From contig DATKMK010000110.1 in the NCBI GenBank assembly GCA_035541895.1, positions 1 through 41,887 of the forward strand: a stretch of DNA of 41,887 nt, written 5' to 3'. The notes beneath the pieces are model-generated. The model did no database searches, was not told the DNA's origin, and worked only from the letters and a program-made list of their open reading frames with translations. This stretch comes from DATKMK01 sp035541895. GTDB lineage: Bacteria; Desulfobacterota; Binatia; HRBIN30; JACQVA1. Each line of letters begins with the position of its first letter. The first letter of the stretch is position 1. A program made the position numbers and the translations under genes. Shown piece after piece: positions 7,508 to 16,539 of this stretch.

Positions 7508-8314
7508 ATGGGAGACGATTCGCCGGCGCCGTCACTCACTGTGGAGCAAATCGAGGCGCTGCAGCCGGTCGAGAGCGTCGGTCTGACGCAGCGGTTGTGC
7601 CGCCCGGTGTCGAAGCACGTGACGCGTGTGCTGTTGCGCTTGCGCGTGCCGGCGGCGGCGGTGAGCGCGGCCAACATCGCCGTCGGCGTGTTTGCCGCGG
7701 CCTGCCTCGGCTGTCCTCACCTCGGCGTGGCGTTGTGTTTCGTCCCGTTGATGTATCTCGGCGAAGTGCTGGACTGTTGCGACGGCGAAGTGGCGCGCGG
7801 CAGCGGCACCGCCGACGCCACCTTTTTCTTTGCCGACGTGGCCGCACACTACTTTGTCACGCCGCTGGTTGTGCTGGCGCTCGGGTTGCACGTCGCGATG
7901 CAGCAGCAGGCGATGGCGCCGCTGCTGATCGGTGCGATCGCGGCGATCTTCTGCAGCCCGACGATCACGCTGTATCGAGTGCGTGCATCGATGGTGCTCG
8001 AAGAGCTGCTCGCCCGGGCTGAACGGGGACCAGTTGCGGTGCACCCGTTGCTCGCGACGCGCGCCGGACGACTAGCCGGAGACTTCGGCTTCGATCGTCC
8101 CACGCATCACTATCGCATTCCGTTGGGAACCGGCGTGACTGTGGCGCTCAGTGTCGGCCTGCTCGTAGAGGTGGTGGCGCATTGGCCGGCGCTCCGTTGG
8201 TTGCTGTGGACCCTGGCGGTCGCGTTTCCGTTCGGACGTGTCTACGACTACGCGTCGACCATTCGCGAGGGCAAGCCGGCACGCGAGTTGCGCCGCATCT
8301 TGGGAGCGCCGTGA
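7508..8314 (+). CDS. CDP-alcohol phosphatidyltransferase-like membrane protein with altered active site
   Basis: 268 residues from ATG 7508; a second ATG at 7504 is out of frame. The family motif D-x2-DG-x2-AR-x8-G-x3-D-x3-D appears as D89-CC-D92-G93-EV-A96-R97, then Phe at 106 in place of Gly, D110, and His114 in place of the fourth Asp. Enzymes of this family move a phosphoalcohol from a CDP donor to an acceptor within the membrane, using two metals held by the Asp residues. Several hydrophobic helices are visible (about 48-70, 72-88, 105-125, 127-148, 200-240). It is coupled by a GTGA overlap to the ABC permease, hinting at synthesis of a lipid carrier or a phospho-substituent for the exported glycan. 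The altered D4 makes activity uncertain. Confidence 0.8.
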   Translation: MGDDSPAPSLTVEQIEALQPVESVGLTQRLCRPVSKHVTRVLLRLRVPAAAVSAANIAVGVFAAACLGCPHLGVALCFVPLMYLGEVLDCCDGEVARGSGTADATFFFADVAAHYFVTPLVVLALGLHVAMQQQAMAPLLIGAIAAIFCSPTITLYRVRASMVLEELLARAERGPVAVHPLLATRAGRLAGDFGFDRPTHHYRIPLGTGVTVALSVGLLVEVVAHWPALRWLLWTLAVAFPFGRVYDYASTIREGKPARELRRILGAP

Positions 8315-9141
8315 GCGCGGCCGAACGCGGCGACGCGGTTCGCCCCGGAACGCGGCACACCGTGGCCGGCGATCTGATTCGCTCCCTGTCGTTGTGGCGG
8401 ATCTGGACCCGCATGGGGTTGCAGGACGTCCGGCGGCGTTTTCGTCGATCGGTCATCGGCGCGAGCTGGATCTTCCTGAATCTCGGCATCACGATCGCAG
8501 CGGTCGGTTTCATCTACGGTGCCTTGCTCGGACAGGACCTGCGCACGTTTCTCCCGTTTCTCACCGCGGGCTTGGTGTCGTGGGGTTACATCACGGCGTC
8601 GGTGGTGGAAGGCGGGCAGGCCTTCATCGCATCCGAGGGCTATGTCAAACAGATCGGCCTGCCGATCTACGTCTACGTCTTGCGTTTCTTCGTCAGCATC
8701 ACGGTGACGGCGATGATCAGCTCGCTGGCGTATCTGTTGGTCGCGGGAGTCTTCCGAATTGGGTGGAGCTGGGGGACGTTGTGGGTGGTGCCGGGGATCG
8801 TCTTGCTCACGACGGCGTCGCTGCTGCTGATTGCCATCTTCGCCTATCTCACCACGCGCTTTCGCGACGCGGCGTACATGGCGGCGGCCGCGCTGCAGGT
8901 GTGGTTTTACGTGACCCCGGTGTTGTGGCCGCACGAGCTGCTGCGCGCCCGTGGATTGGCGTGGGCGGTCGAGTTGAACCCGCTCTACCATCTGCTCGAA
9001 GTCGTGCGACATCCGCTCTTGTTTTCCGAACCCGCGCCGGCGCACAGCTACGTGATCGTGCTGCTGCTGCTGACGGCGCTGGCAGTGACCGCGTGGTGGC
9101 TCGCACGACTGCTGCACCGGCGAATCGTATATTTCTTGTAG
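8311..9141 (+). CDS. Polysaccharide ABC transporter permease (ABC-2 type)
   Basis: 276 residues from the GTG at 8311 that overlaps the upstream TGA. It begins with the amphipathic stretch typical of the family (LIRSLSLWRIWTRMGLQDVRRRFRRSVIG) and has about six membrane helices, including FIYGALLG, FLPFLTAGLVSWGYI and the late WFYVTPVLWP, a signature of the TagG/Wzm/KpsM group. Together with the ATPase that follows, it would move a lipid-linked glycan across the inner membrane. The downstream ATPase begins 14 bases after the stop. Confidence 0.92.
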   Translation: MSAAERGDAVRPGTRHTVAGDLIRSLSLWRIWTRMGLQDVRRRFRRSVIGASWIFLNLGITIAAVGFIYGALLGQDLRTFLPFLTAGLVSWGYITASVVEGGQAFIASEGYVKQIGLPIYVYVLRFFVSITVTAMISSLAYLLVAGVFRIGWSWGTLWVVPGIVLLTTASLLLIAIFAYLTTRFRDAAYMAAAALQVWFYVTPVLWPHELLRARGLAWAVELNPLYHLLEVVRHPLLFSEPAPAHSYVIVLLLLTALAVTAWWLARLLHRRIVYFL

Positions 9142-9155
9142 GGAACGAACGCTCG

Positions 9156-9902
9156 ATGGCGCACATCGCAGTCAAAGACGTCGACGTCGAGTTCCGTGTC
9201 GACGCCGAGCGGCACAACACGCTCAAGTCGACGTTGGTGCAGTTGCTGGCGCCGCGGCGGACGACGCCGCGAATCATTCACGCGCTGCGGTCGGTGTCGT
9301 TGGAGATTCGCGCCGGCGAACGCGTCGGCGTTATCGGCCCCAACGGCGCCGGCAAAAGCACATTGTTGAAGGTGCTGGCCGAGATCTATCCGCCGCGCCG
9401 CGGCACCGTGCAGGTGCACGGACATGTCTGTCCGCTGTTCGAATTCGTCACCGGCTTCGAGATGGAGGACAGCGGGTGGGACAACATCCGCACCCGCGCG
9501 CTGTTGCTGGGCATGCCCGCTGCGCAGATCGAGGAGCGCATCGAAGACATCGGCCGATTCACCAATCTCGGCGAGTTTCTCGATTTGCCGGTGCGCTGCT
9601 ACTCGTCCGGCATGCTGCTGCGCCTGGCGTTCGCGACGTCGACGGCGGTCGATCCCGAGATCTTGCTCCTCGATGAAGTCATGGCCGCCGGCGACGCGGC
9701 GTTCATCGAGAGCGCAACGGCACGAATGAACGATCTGATGGAGCGCGCCAGCATCGTGGTGTTCGCCTCGCACAGCCTCGATCTCCTCCCGCGCGTGTGC
9801 GAGCGCACCCTGTGGCTCGATCACGGCCGCGTCATGCTCGACGGCCCGACCCCCGAGGTGGTGCGGGCGTATGCGGACAGCGTGAACAAGGGCAACGGAT
9901 GA
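9156..9902 (+). CDS. Polysaccharide ABC transporter ATP-binding protein (Wzt/TagH type)
   Basis: 248 residues from ATG 9156. Walker A GPNGAGKST begins at residue 61, followed by the family pattern LLKVLAEIYPPRRG. The signature region is YSSGMLLRLAFAT, Walker B is EILLLDEVMAAGD and the switch His is in FASHSLD. The N-terminal 50 residues carry the extra strand region with NTLKSTLVQLL seen in O-antigen and teichoic acid exporters. It lacks the C-terminal carbohydrate-binding domain of long Wzt proteins, so export would not depend on a chain-terminator cap recognised by this subunit. It energises the permease encoded just upstream. Confidence 0.95.
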   Translation: MAHIAVKDVDVEFRVDAERHNTLKSTLVQLLAPRRTTPRIIHALRSVSLEIRAGERVGVIGPNGAGKSTLLKVLAEIYPPRRGTVQVHGHVCPLFEFVTGFEMEDSGWDNIRTRALLLGMPAAQIEERIEDIGRFTNLGEFLDLPVRCYSSGMLLRLAFATSTAVDPEILLLDEVMAAGDAAFIESATARMNDLMERASIVVFASHSLDLLPRVCERTLWLDHGRVMLDGPTPEVVRAYADSVNKGNG

Positions 9903-11170
9903 CGTCGCGGCACGATGGGGCGGTGGTCGTGGCGCTGGCGGCCGTCGCTCACTTCAGCTTTGCGTGGGAAACGCCGGCCGTCGTGTGGCCCGACTCGGTT
10001 CGCTATGCCAACCTGGCTTACGATCTGACGCGGCGATTCCGTACGGCGGACTGGGATTTGTTCACCACGCCGGGCTATCCGATTTTCTTGTGGTGGTGCC
10101 GTCATTGGATCGCACCGGCCGACGGCGTGGCGTGGGTTCAGCAAGGGTTGGCAATATGCGCGTGCTGGTTGATCTGGTTGGCGGTCCGCCGCACGAGTGG
10201 CCGGCGCCCCGCGTTGGCCGCGGGGATCGTGGTGGCGCTGTCGCCGTTTCGCCATTACTACGCACAATCGCTTCTAACCGAGTGCGTGGCGGAATGCGCG
10301 TTGGTTGCGGGGGTGGGTCTCGCCGTGCCGGCGGATGTGGCGTCGACCCAGTGGCGACTCGTCACGCGCGCGGCCAGCGGCGCGGTGTTGGGACTCGCGA
10401 CGCTCGTTCGCGCCAATCTCGCCGTCGCTGCGGCCGTGTTGTGGTTGTTGCCGTTGGGGCAATCCGCGACGCGACGCGCATGGTTCGCGGGTGTGTCGCT
10501 GAGCGGCCTGGGCTGGCTCGTGGTGGTGGCGCCGTGGCTGGGCTTCAACCTGCAGCGGGGTGTCGATGGACTCGCGGGGAGTTCCGGGTATCTGTTCAAC
10601 GAATATGCGAACTTTCATCGCGTTGGGGGAACCGTCGTGCTTCCGCCGGAGCTGACACCCGAGACCGATCGCGAACTGCAGCATCGCGCGCGGCAGCGCG
10701 TGCGCGACAATCTCGGTCAATATCTCCGAGCGGTGGCGAAGACCGCAAAGGTATTCCTCTTTCCGTTTCCGCTGCGTGGCGATGTCGCGCCGGCGATTCC
10801 CGAGTGCCTGCCGCCGCCGCGCGTTGATTCGCTCGCCGGATTTTCATTTCACCAATCGCCGTCACGCCGAACCATCCGCTGGTGGATACACCGCGGGCTC
10901 AGCTCGGCGTACCAAGTGCTGATCACCCTTTCTTGGATCGGCTTGGGTGCATGGGGTATCCGAGCGGCGATCCAGGGTCGATGGGATGCGGCGCTCATCG
11001 CCGCGGCTGCGTTCGTGGGCGTGGCGGCTTTGTCGCTGATGTTGCTGGTGAGCACACGCTACGCCTTTCCCTACGACACGTTGGCGCTCGGTTTTGGAAT
11101 CCCCGGGGGGTGGAGCGTCGCCGCCGAGGTTGGTAAGCGGGCTCGCGCGCGCCGCCGGGATTTGCGATGA
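9899..11170 (+). CDS. GT-C type membrane glycosyltransferase-like protein
   Basis: 423 residues from an ATG overlapping the previous stop (ATGA). Many hydrophobic helices and an early luminal motif (VWPDSVRYANLAYDL) containing an acidic residue in the first loop, then FTTPGYPIFLWW, agree with the GT39/GT83 dolichyl-phosphate-mannose or ArnT-like fold. RHYYAQSLLTECVAE resembles the second periplasmic helix of these enzymes. Such proteins take a sugar from a polyprenyl-phosphate donor on the outer face of the inner membrane. Substrate unknown; no close family name can be given with confidence. Confidence 0.72.
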   Translation: MTSRHDGAVVVALAAVAHFSFAWETPAVVWPDSVRYANLAYDLTRRFRTADWDLFTTPGYPIFLWWCRHWIAPADGVAWVQQGLAICACWLIWLAVRRTSGRRPALAAGIVVALSPFRHYYAQSLLTECVAECALVAGVGLAVPADVASTQWRLVTRAASGAVLGLATLVRANLAVAAAVLWLLPLGQSATRRAWFAGVSLSGLGWLVVVAPWLGFNLQRGVDGLAGSSGYLFNEYANFHRVGGTVVLPPELTPETDRELQHRARQRVRDNLGQYLRAVAKTAKVFLFPFPLRGDVAPAIPECLPPPRVDSLAGFSFHQSPSRRTIRWWIHRGLSSAYQVLITLSWIGLGAWGIRAAIQGRWDAALIAAAAFVGVAALSLMLLVSTRYAFPYDTLALGFGIPGGWSVAAEVGKRARARRRDLR

Positions 11171-11197
11171 GAAGACGGCCAGAGGACACTAGCGAAC

Positions 11198-12343
11198 ATG
11201 ACTGAGCCGATTCACCTGTTTGTGCCGACCTTTCGTGTCGACGAGACGCTGGCGGAGATTCGCGTGTGCTTGGAGAAGGGTTGGACCGGGCTCGGCTTCA
11301 AGACCGTCGAATTCGAGGAAGCGTGGAAGCACTACACCGGCCTGCCGCACGCGCACTTCCTCAACTCGGCCACCGCCGGGTTGCATCTCGCGCTGCGGCT
11401 ATTGAAGGAACGTGACGGCTGGCAGGACGGCGACGAGGTCGTCAGCACGCCGCTGACGTTCGTTTCGACGAATCACGTCATTCTCTACGAGCGCCTGCGT
11501 CCGGTCTTCGCCGATGTGGACGAATATCTCTGTCTCGATCCAGCTTCGGTGGCCGAGCGGCTCTCGCCGCGCACGCGAGCGGTGTTGTTCGTCGGCATGG
11601 GCGGCAACACCGGACGGTTGGAGGAGGTCGTTCGGTTGTGCCGCGCGCGCGGCGTCCGCGTGATCCTCGACGCATCGCACATGAGCGGCACGCGGTGGCG
11701 CGGCCGGCATGTCGGCGGCGAGTCCGATGTCGCGGTGTTCAGTTTTCAGGCGGTGAAAAACCTGCCCACCGGCGACGCCGGGATGATTTGTTTCAGCGAT
11801 GCGCAGCTCGACGCCGAAGTGCGCAAGTGGACGTGGCTCGGCATCAACAAGGATACCTACACCCGCACGGTCGGCACCGGCGCGTACAAGTGGCTCTACG
11901 ACGTCGAGAACGAAGGCTTCAAGTACCACGGCAATTCAGTGATGGCTGCGATCGGATTGGTGGCGCTCAAGTACGTCGATCAAGACAACGCGTATCGCCG
12001 CCAAGTCGCGGCGTGGTACGACAGCTTTCTCGGCGGCGCGGTCGAACGCATCGGCGTCGCTCCCGACTGCGAGTCCTCTCGACACCTCTACCAAGTGCTC
12101 GTCGATCGCCGCGACGAAGTGATGCTGGCGATGCACGAGAATCAGATTTACCCAGGGGTGCACTACCGCGACAATACGCTCTATCGGATGTACGCCTACG
12201 CGAAGGACACCTGTCCGCGCTCGGTCGCTGCCAGCAACCGGCTCATCTCGCTGCCGCTGCATCTGCGGCTGTCGTATGCCGATGTCCAGCGCGTGAGCGC
12301 GGCGCTCATGCATGCCGTGCAGGCGCTCGAGCCGTCGACGTAA
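11198..12343 (+). CDS. DegT/DnrJ/EryC1/StrS family sugar aminotransferase
   Basis: 381 residues, normal for the family. The PLP-binding Lys is K187 in FSFQAVKNLPTGDAGM, and DASHMSGT corresponds to the Asp that contacts the pyridine nitrogen. Substrate-side motifs NSATAGLHLAL and VSTPLTFVSTNH are visible. It should transaminate a keto group of a nucleotide-activated sugar, making an amino sugar. The GNAT acetyltransferase 10 bases downstream is the natural next step, acetylating the new amine. Position of the amino group (C3 or C4) cannot be told. Confidence 0.93.
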   Translation: MTEPIHLFVPTFRVDETLAEIRVCLEKGWTGLGFKTVEFEEAWKHYTGLPHAHFLNSATAGLHLALRLLKERDGWQDGDEVVSTPLTFVSTNHVILYERLRPVFADVDEYLCLDPASVAERLSPRTRAVLFVGMGGNTGRLEEVVRLCRARGVRVILDASHMSGTRWRGRHVGGESDVAVFSFQAVKNLPTGDAGMICFSDAQLDAEVRKWTWLGINKDTYTRTVGTGAYKWLYDVENEGFKYHGNSVMAAIGLVALKYVDQDNAYRRQVAAWYDSFLGGAVERIGVAPDCESSRHLYQVLVDRRDEVMLAMHENQIYPGVHYRDNTLYRMYAYAKDTCPRSVAASNRLISLPLHLRLSYADVQRVSAALMHAVQALEPST

Positions 12344-12353
12344 GGATGTTGGG

Positions 12354-12875
12354 GTGGCGAAACGTTGGATCCCGCCACTCGTCGGGGAGCGGGTTCGCTT
12401 GCGGCTGTTGGCCGAAGCCGATCTGCCGATGACGCTGGCGTGGCGCAATCAAGACCACATCCGCAAGTGGTTCCTCAATTCCAACCGCATCGTGCCGGAA
12501 GAACATCGGGAGTGGTTTGCGCAGCACGCCGAACGCGACGACGACTTCGTGTTCATCATTGAGGAGCACCACCGATTGCACAAGCCGGTCGGGCAGACCT
12601 CGCTCTATCGTATCGATCGGAAACAGAAGCGTGCCGAGTACGGCCGGTTGTTGATCGGCGAGCCCGAAGCAACCGGCCAGGGGCTGGCGCGCGAGGCCAC
12701 CGAGGTTCTGCTGCGCTACGCGGCCGAGCTGGGACTGCGGGACATCGAGTTGGAAGTGCTCGCACACAACGACGTCGCGATTGCGCTCTATCGGGCGTGT
12801 GGCTTTTGCCTGCTCGAAGAGCGCGACGGACAGAAGCGCATGCGCAAGCAGCTCAGTGCCGGCGGTGATGACTGA
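12354..12875 (+). CDS. GNAT-family N-acetyltransferase, PseH-like
   Basis: 173 residues from GTG 12354, preceded by AAGGA at 12342-12346. VRLRLLAEADLPMTLAWRNQDHIRKWF and EEHREWF near the N-terminus are typical of PseH-like sugar-amine acetyltransferases. The acetyl-CoA loop is seen in GEPEATGQGLAREAT (Q/RxxGxG/A type), and the C-terminal strand is HNDVAIALYRACGF. It probably acetylates the product of the DegT aminotransferase encoded upstream. An earlier ATG at 12312 lies within the aminotransferase gene and is less likely. It overlaps the next gene by 8 bases. Confidence 0.85.
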   Translation: MAKRWIPPLVGERVRLRLLAEADLPMTLAWRNQDHIRKWFLNSNRIVPEEHREWFAQHAERDDDFVFIIEEHHRLHKPVGQTSLYRIDRKQKRAEYGRLLIGEPEATGQGLAREATEVLLRYAAELGLRDIELEVLAHNDVAIALYRACGFCLLEERDGQKRMRKQLSAGGDD

Positions 12876-15800
12876 GAACCTCGCCGCGCCGCGGCCGCCG
12901 TCCGCGGGGGCGATGATCCGGGCTCGTCTCCTCATGTCGAGCCAACCGGGACGTGTGGCCGAGACGGTGCCCCTGTTGAGCATCGTCGCGCTGTGTCACT
13001 CACCGGACGGCGAGACGGGCGCACGCCGCCTGCTCGATCGTTTCACCCCACCTCCGACCGACATAGAGGTCGTCGTGGTGATCGAGCCGACTTCGTCGAC
13101 AAGTCCCAGTGCGGAGTTCGCGGAGTGGTGCCGGACGCGCGGCTGCATCGTCCTCGCGCCGGCAAACCCCTGCGGTCTAGACGCGCTGCGCTTTGACGAG
13201 GGCGTCCTAGCCAGTGGCGGCCGCTGGATATGGCTGATCGACAGCCGCCATGACGTGCCCGCGCTGAAAGCCGACCAACTGCGGTCGTTACTCGCTGAGC
13301 GCGAGCCGAGCGTAATTCCGTTCCTGCTCCATCCCGAAGAAGAGAGCCCCGACCGGACGCGTTGGATCGAATATCCGCTGATCGCGACGGTGTTCCGTGG
13401 ACACCGTATCCCTTTCGAAAACGTCTTCTTCCCGCGTCAGGTGTTCGCCACGTTCGGCCTACTCGACCCGCACATCGTGCTGAGCTCATACTTCCGACAA
13501 GAGTTCTTGCTGCGAATCTGTCGCTCGATGCAGTTCGAGCCCATTCGCGAGCCGCTCGCGGAGCGGCTGGGCACGCAGCATTTTCCGCCTCTTCTCTACC
13601 AGTGGGTCGATGCCGATCGATGTGACGCGCTCGTACCGGCCCGCCTTGGGGACTATGCCGTCGACGATCTGCAGCCGCTCTCTGGCCGCATCACCGACGC
13701 TGAACGCTGGCGGGCGTACGTGGAGTGCGTATTGCCGTACTACTACGACTTCCGTCACGTGCTACCAGACGGGTTGCCTGCATGGGTGCAGTCGAGGCCT
13801 CCACTGCTGCGGCACGTCGTCTGTGTCAAGGAACACTACGACACCACAGTCGACGTCGGCATTCGCAATTTCGATGTCTTTGCGCAAGGACGGAACGGTT
13901 TCAAGTTGAGCAACACCCCCGCGCTCGAATTGTACGACCGCATGGCGGTCGACGGTGATGCCTTGCTCCTGGTGCGAACGGTCGATCCGGAAACCCTTCG
14001 CTTGGCGGAACGCAGCCTCTCGGCCGGGGTGCCGGTAGCATATTCGCTCGACGACGACCTGTTGCACTTCCATGAGCTTGGCGGGACATTCGCAACGTTC
14101 CGTCCCGGCGATGCCGCATATGACGCAATGGTGGCGATGATTGGGCGGTCGGATGTCGTCCTGTGTGGCGGCCCGCACGTTTGCGACGTCGTGCATGCGC
14201 ACAATGCGCGCACCGTTCACTTTGGAGGCTCGCTGCTTGCGGAATTCCTTCGCGATCACCGTGCACCGACGCCGCGCATGCCGTTTGTCTTCGCGTATGC
14301 CGGCGGAAGCTACCGCAGCGCCGAGATGCGCATGCTCTGGCCGGCGATTCGACGGATCTGCGAAGCGCATGGTTCGAAGGTGCGGTTCGAGCTGTGGGGA
14401 ATCAATCCCGACGAGATTCTCGAGCCGATCGCGGGAGTGACCGGTCGTCGATTTTCCTTTCACTACTACGAGTATCTGACGCGGCTCACGCAGGCCGGAT
14501 TTCACGCCACGCTCGTGCCGCTCTTCGATGAACCTTCACCGCGCCGGGGCAAACTGCCCAACAAGGTCTACGAGACTGCGGCCGCCGGCGCCGTTGGCCT
14601 CTACTCCGACGTGGCGACCTACGGCGTCGTGAAGACTCACGACCTCGGTGTGATCGTGCCGAATAGCCCCGAGGCGTGGTACGAGGCCATGCAGCGCGTC
14701 TTGACGATGCACGACACGGAATACCACGGCTACCGAGAGCGTGGGCGACAGTTTGTGCGCGAATTCTACACGACCCCGGCGATGTTGCCGGTGCACGAAC
14801 AAGGTCTGCACGCCTTGTTCTTTCATGCGGCGACGCGCGGCGCTCGCGGGGCCGATGGGCGACCGTGCGTGCTGTACGTGTTGCCGGGTGCGACGGGCAC
14901 GGGCGCCGCGTTGATGCGGCAGCAACTCGATTTGGCGCAAAAGGCCGGCATCGCCCCGGTGGCAGTGGTTCCCGAATCGGCGCAGTCGACGGCCGAGTGG
15001 GAACGGCTGCGGCGCGACTTCGAGGCCACTGGGATCGCGTACGACTGCGCGCGCTACCGGGTGCTGCCCGGAACTCCGCCGAGTGGGAACCTCGCGGCAC
15101 ACGCGGATGACGAAGCGAGCGTGCGCGCATTGCTCGGGCGGCATCGGCTCGCGCTGGTGCAGAGCTGGGGACATGCATCGAGCTTCGGGAAGGTATGCGC
15201 CGAACTGCAGGTTCCGCACGTGGTACTCTCCGCCGGTGCCGACGATGCGTACGAGTGGCTGGACGGGCTGATGCCTGAGCAGCACTGCGCGGTGGTACAG
15301 TCCGACAGTATTCGTTCCGCGCGGAAATGGGCGCAGCTCTATGGCAGCGAGTGGTTGTGTGCCCGCGGCATGGCACCCGAGGCGCTCTTCGGGGGCGGCT
15401 TCGCGCGGTTGTACGGAAGGGGGGAGGGAGACCGGAAGTCCGGCCCGATTCGTCTCGGCGTGCTGGGTGCGCTGGCGCCGCGCAACTCGCAGTTGGAAAT
15501 CATCGCCGCGGTCGGTTCCGTGGTGCGTCAAGGTTATAATCTCCGACTCGCAGTGATCGGAGACACGCCGCCGTCGGCGGGTTACGCCGCGCAATGCCAA
15601 GAAGCCGCGAAGCGGCTAGAACTTGATGACGGCGTCACGTTCGAGCCCCATCCAGCGGAGACCGCTTCCGTCTACCAACGACTCGACGTGGTGTTGTCCG
15701 TATCGACCGATCAGAGCTTCCCCGATGTGATCAGAGAAGCGACGGCCGCGGGTGTCCTGGTCATTGCGTCGCCGGCTGGCGAGATCTGTGAAGTCATGAA

Positions 15801-16500
15801 GGATGGCGTGAACGCTATTCTCACCAGTGGGACCTCGGCCGAAGCGATTGCGGCGGCTATCCTGCGAGCCGTCACGCTGCCCGAGACTCGGGCGGAACAG
15901 ATGCGGCGCAATGCGTTCCATCTGGCGCGGCAAGAGTTCCATCCGCGGCGAGCACTCCTCGACCTGCTGTCGACCTACGATCTGGCGTTGACCTCCCAAT
16001 CGGGACGTCGCTCGCCGGCGATGAGCGGTGGCGCCACGTATCGCGCTCGTCCGACGGAGATCATCGAAGAGATCGGATCCGCGCCGCTCGGGTACGCTCC
16101 GCTCGGCCGCCGGTGGCGGCGCTATGTCCTGGCGCCGTCGCACCAGCATTGGAAGGCGGTCAAGCTCTTGCTCGGCACACCTTTGGAGCAAGAAATCCGC
16201 GGGCGAATGGAGTTTCGTCTCACCGACTCGCGTGGAGATCGGATCCGCGCGGGGATCGCCGACCTGGTGGTTCACGACGCCAGCGGCTGGTGGATTCGGC
16301 TCGACTTCCCGACCATTGCGGACACGGCGGGACAACAGTTCGTGCTCACGGTGCGCCTGGTGAAGCCGCGACCGCACCACGTGGGCGCGTTCGAATCGAG
16401 GCCCACCCGCGCGCTCGGGCAGAAGATCGCGAAACGACTTGGGCTTCCGTTGCGCGACGGAAGCCCGTACATGCGCCTCGTGTTCGCGGACGAGGTGTGA
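12868..16500 (+). CDS. Giant multidomain glycosyltransferase (degenerate GT2, two GT4-like domains, C-terminal beta domain)
   Basis: 1210 residues from ATG 12868. Residues about 34-235 look like a GT2 fold (LLSIVALCHSPDG; VFFPRQVFATFGLLDP) but the DxD is replaced by LIDSRHD and no clear DDGS is present. Residues about 313-650 are GT4-like, with VAYSLDDDLLHFHEL and the acceptor/donor segment KLPNKVYETAAAGAVGLYS; this part resembles the free-standing GT encoded at 20266-21546. Residues about 665-1005 form another GT4-like domain, where the EX7E motif reads Q-x7-E (QSFPDVIREATAAG). The last ~140 residues (EIRGRMEFRLTDSRGDRIRAG onward) look like a beta-sandwich. Cytosolic. How many domains are catalytic is unclear. 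Confidence 0.85.
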   Translation: MTENLAAPRPPSAGAMIRARLLMSSQPGRVAETVPLLSIVALCHSPDGETGARRLLDRFTPPPTDIEVVVVIEPTSSTSPSAEFAEWCRTRGCIVLAPANPCGLDALRFDEGVLASGGRWIWLIDSRHDVPALKADQLRSLLAEREPSVIPFLLHPEEESPDRTRWIEYPLIATVFRGHRIPFENVFFPRQVFATFGLLDPHIVLSSYFRQEFLLRICRSMQFEPIREPLAERLGTQHFPPLLYQWVDADRCDALVPARLGDYAVDDLQPLSGRITDAERWRAYVECVLPYYYDFRHVLPDGLPAWVQSRPPLLRHVVCVKEHYDTTVDVGIRNFDVFAQGRNGFKLSNTPALELYDRMAVDGDALLLVRTVDPETLRLAERSLSAGVPVAYSLDDDLLHFHELGGTFATFRPGDAAYDAMVAMIGRSDVVLCGGPHVCDVVHAHNARTVHFGGSLLAEFLRDHRAPTPRMPFVFAYAGGSYRSAEMRMLWPAIRRICEAHGSKVRFELWGINPDEILEPIAGVTGRRFSFHYYEYLTRLTQAGFHATLVPLFDEPSPRRGKLPNKVYETAAAGAVGLYSDVATYGVVKTHDLGVIVPNSPEAWYEAMQRVLTMHDTEYHGYRERGRQFVREFYTTPAMLPVHEQGLHALFFHAATRGARGADGRPCVLYVLPGATGTGAALMRQQLDLAQKAGIAPVAVVPESAQSTAEWERLRRDFEATGIAYDCARYRVLPGTPPSGNLAAHADDEASVRALLGRHRLALVQSWGHASSFGKVCAELQVPHVVLSAGADDAYEWLDGLMPEQHCAVVQSDSIRSARKWAQLYGSEWLCARGMAPEALFGGGFARLYGRGEGDRKSGPIRLGVLGALAPRNSQLEIIAAVGSVVRQGYNLRLAVIGDTPPSAGYAAQCQEAAKRLELDDGVTFEPHPAETASVYQRLDVVLSVSTDQSFPDVIREATAAGVLVIASPAGEICEVMKDGVNAILTSGTSAEAIAAAILRAVTLPETRAEQMRRNAFHLARQEFHPRRALLDLLSTYDLALTSQSGRRSPAMSGGATYRARPTEIIEEIGSAPLGYAPLGRRWRRYVLAPSHQHWKAVKLLLGTPLEQEIRGRMEFRLTDSRGDRIRAGIADLVVHDASGWWIRLDFPTIADTAGQQFVLTVRLVKPRPHHVGAFESRPTRALGQKIAKRLGLPLRDGSPYMRLVFADEV

Positions 16501-16539
16501 TCGAACGAAGCGTGGCTCGCCGGGGGGCGAGAGCCTAGG

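Noticed and set aside
8238..9155. N-terminal extension of the ABC ATPase reading back through the permease gene
   Set aside because: The frame is an overlapping shadow of the permease; the ATPase domain starts at ATG 9156 with normal length.
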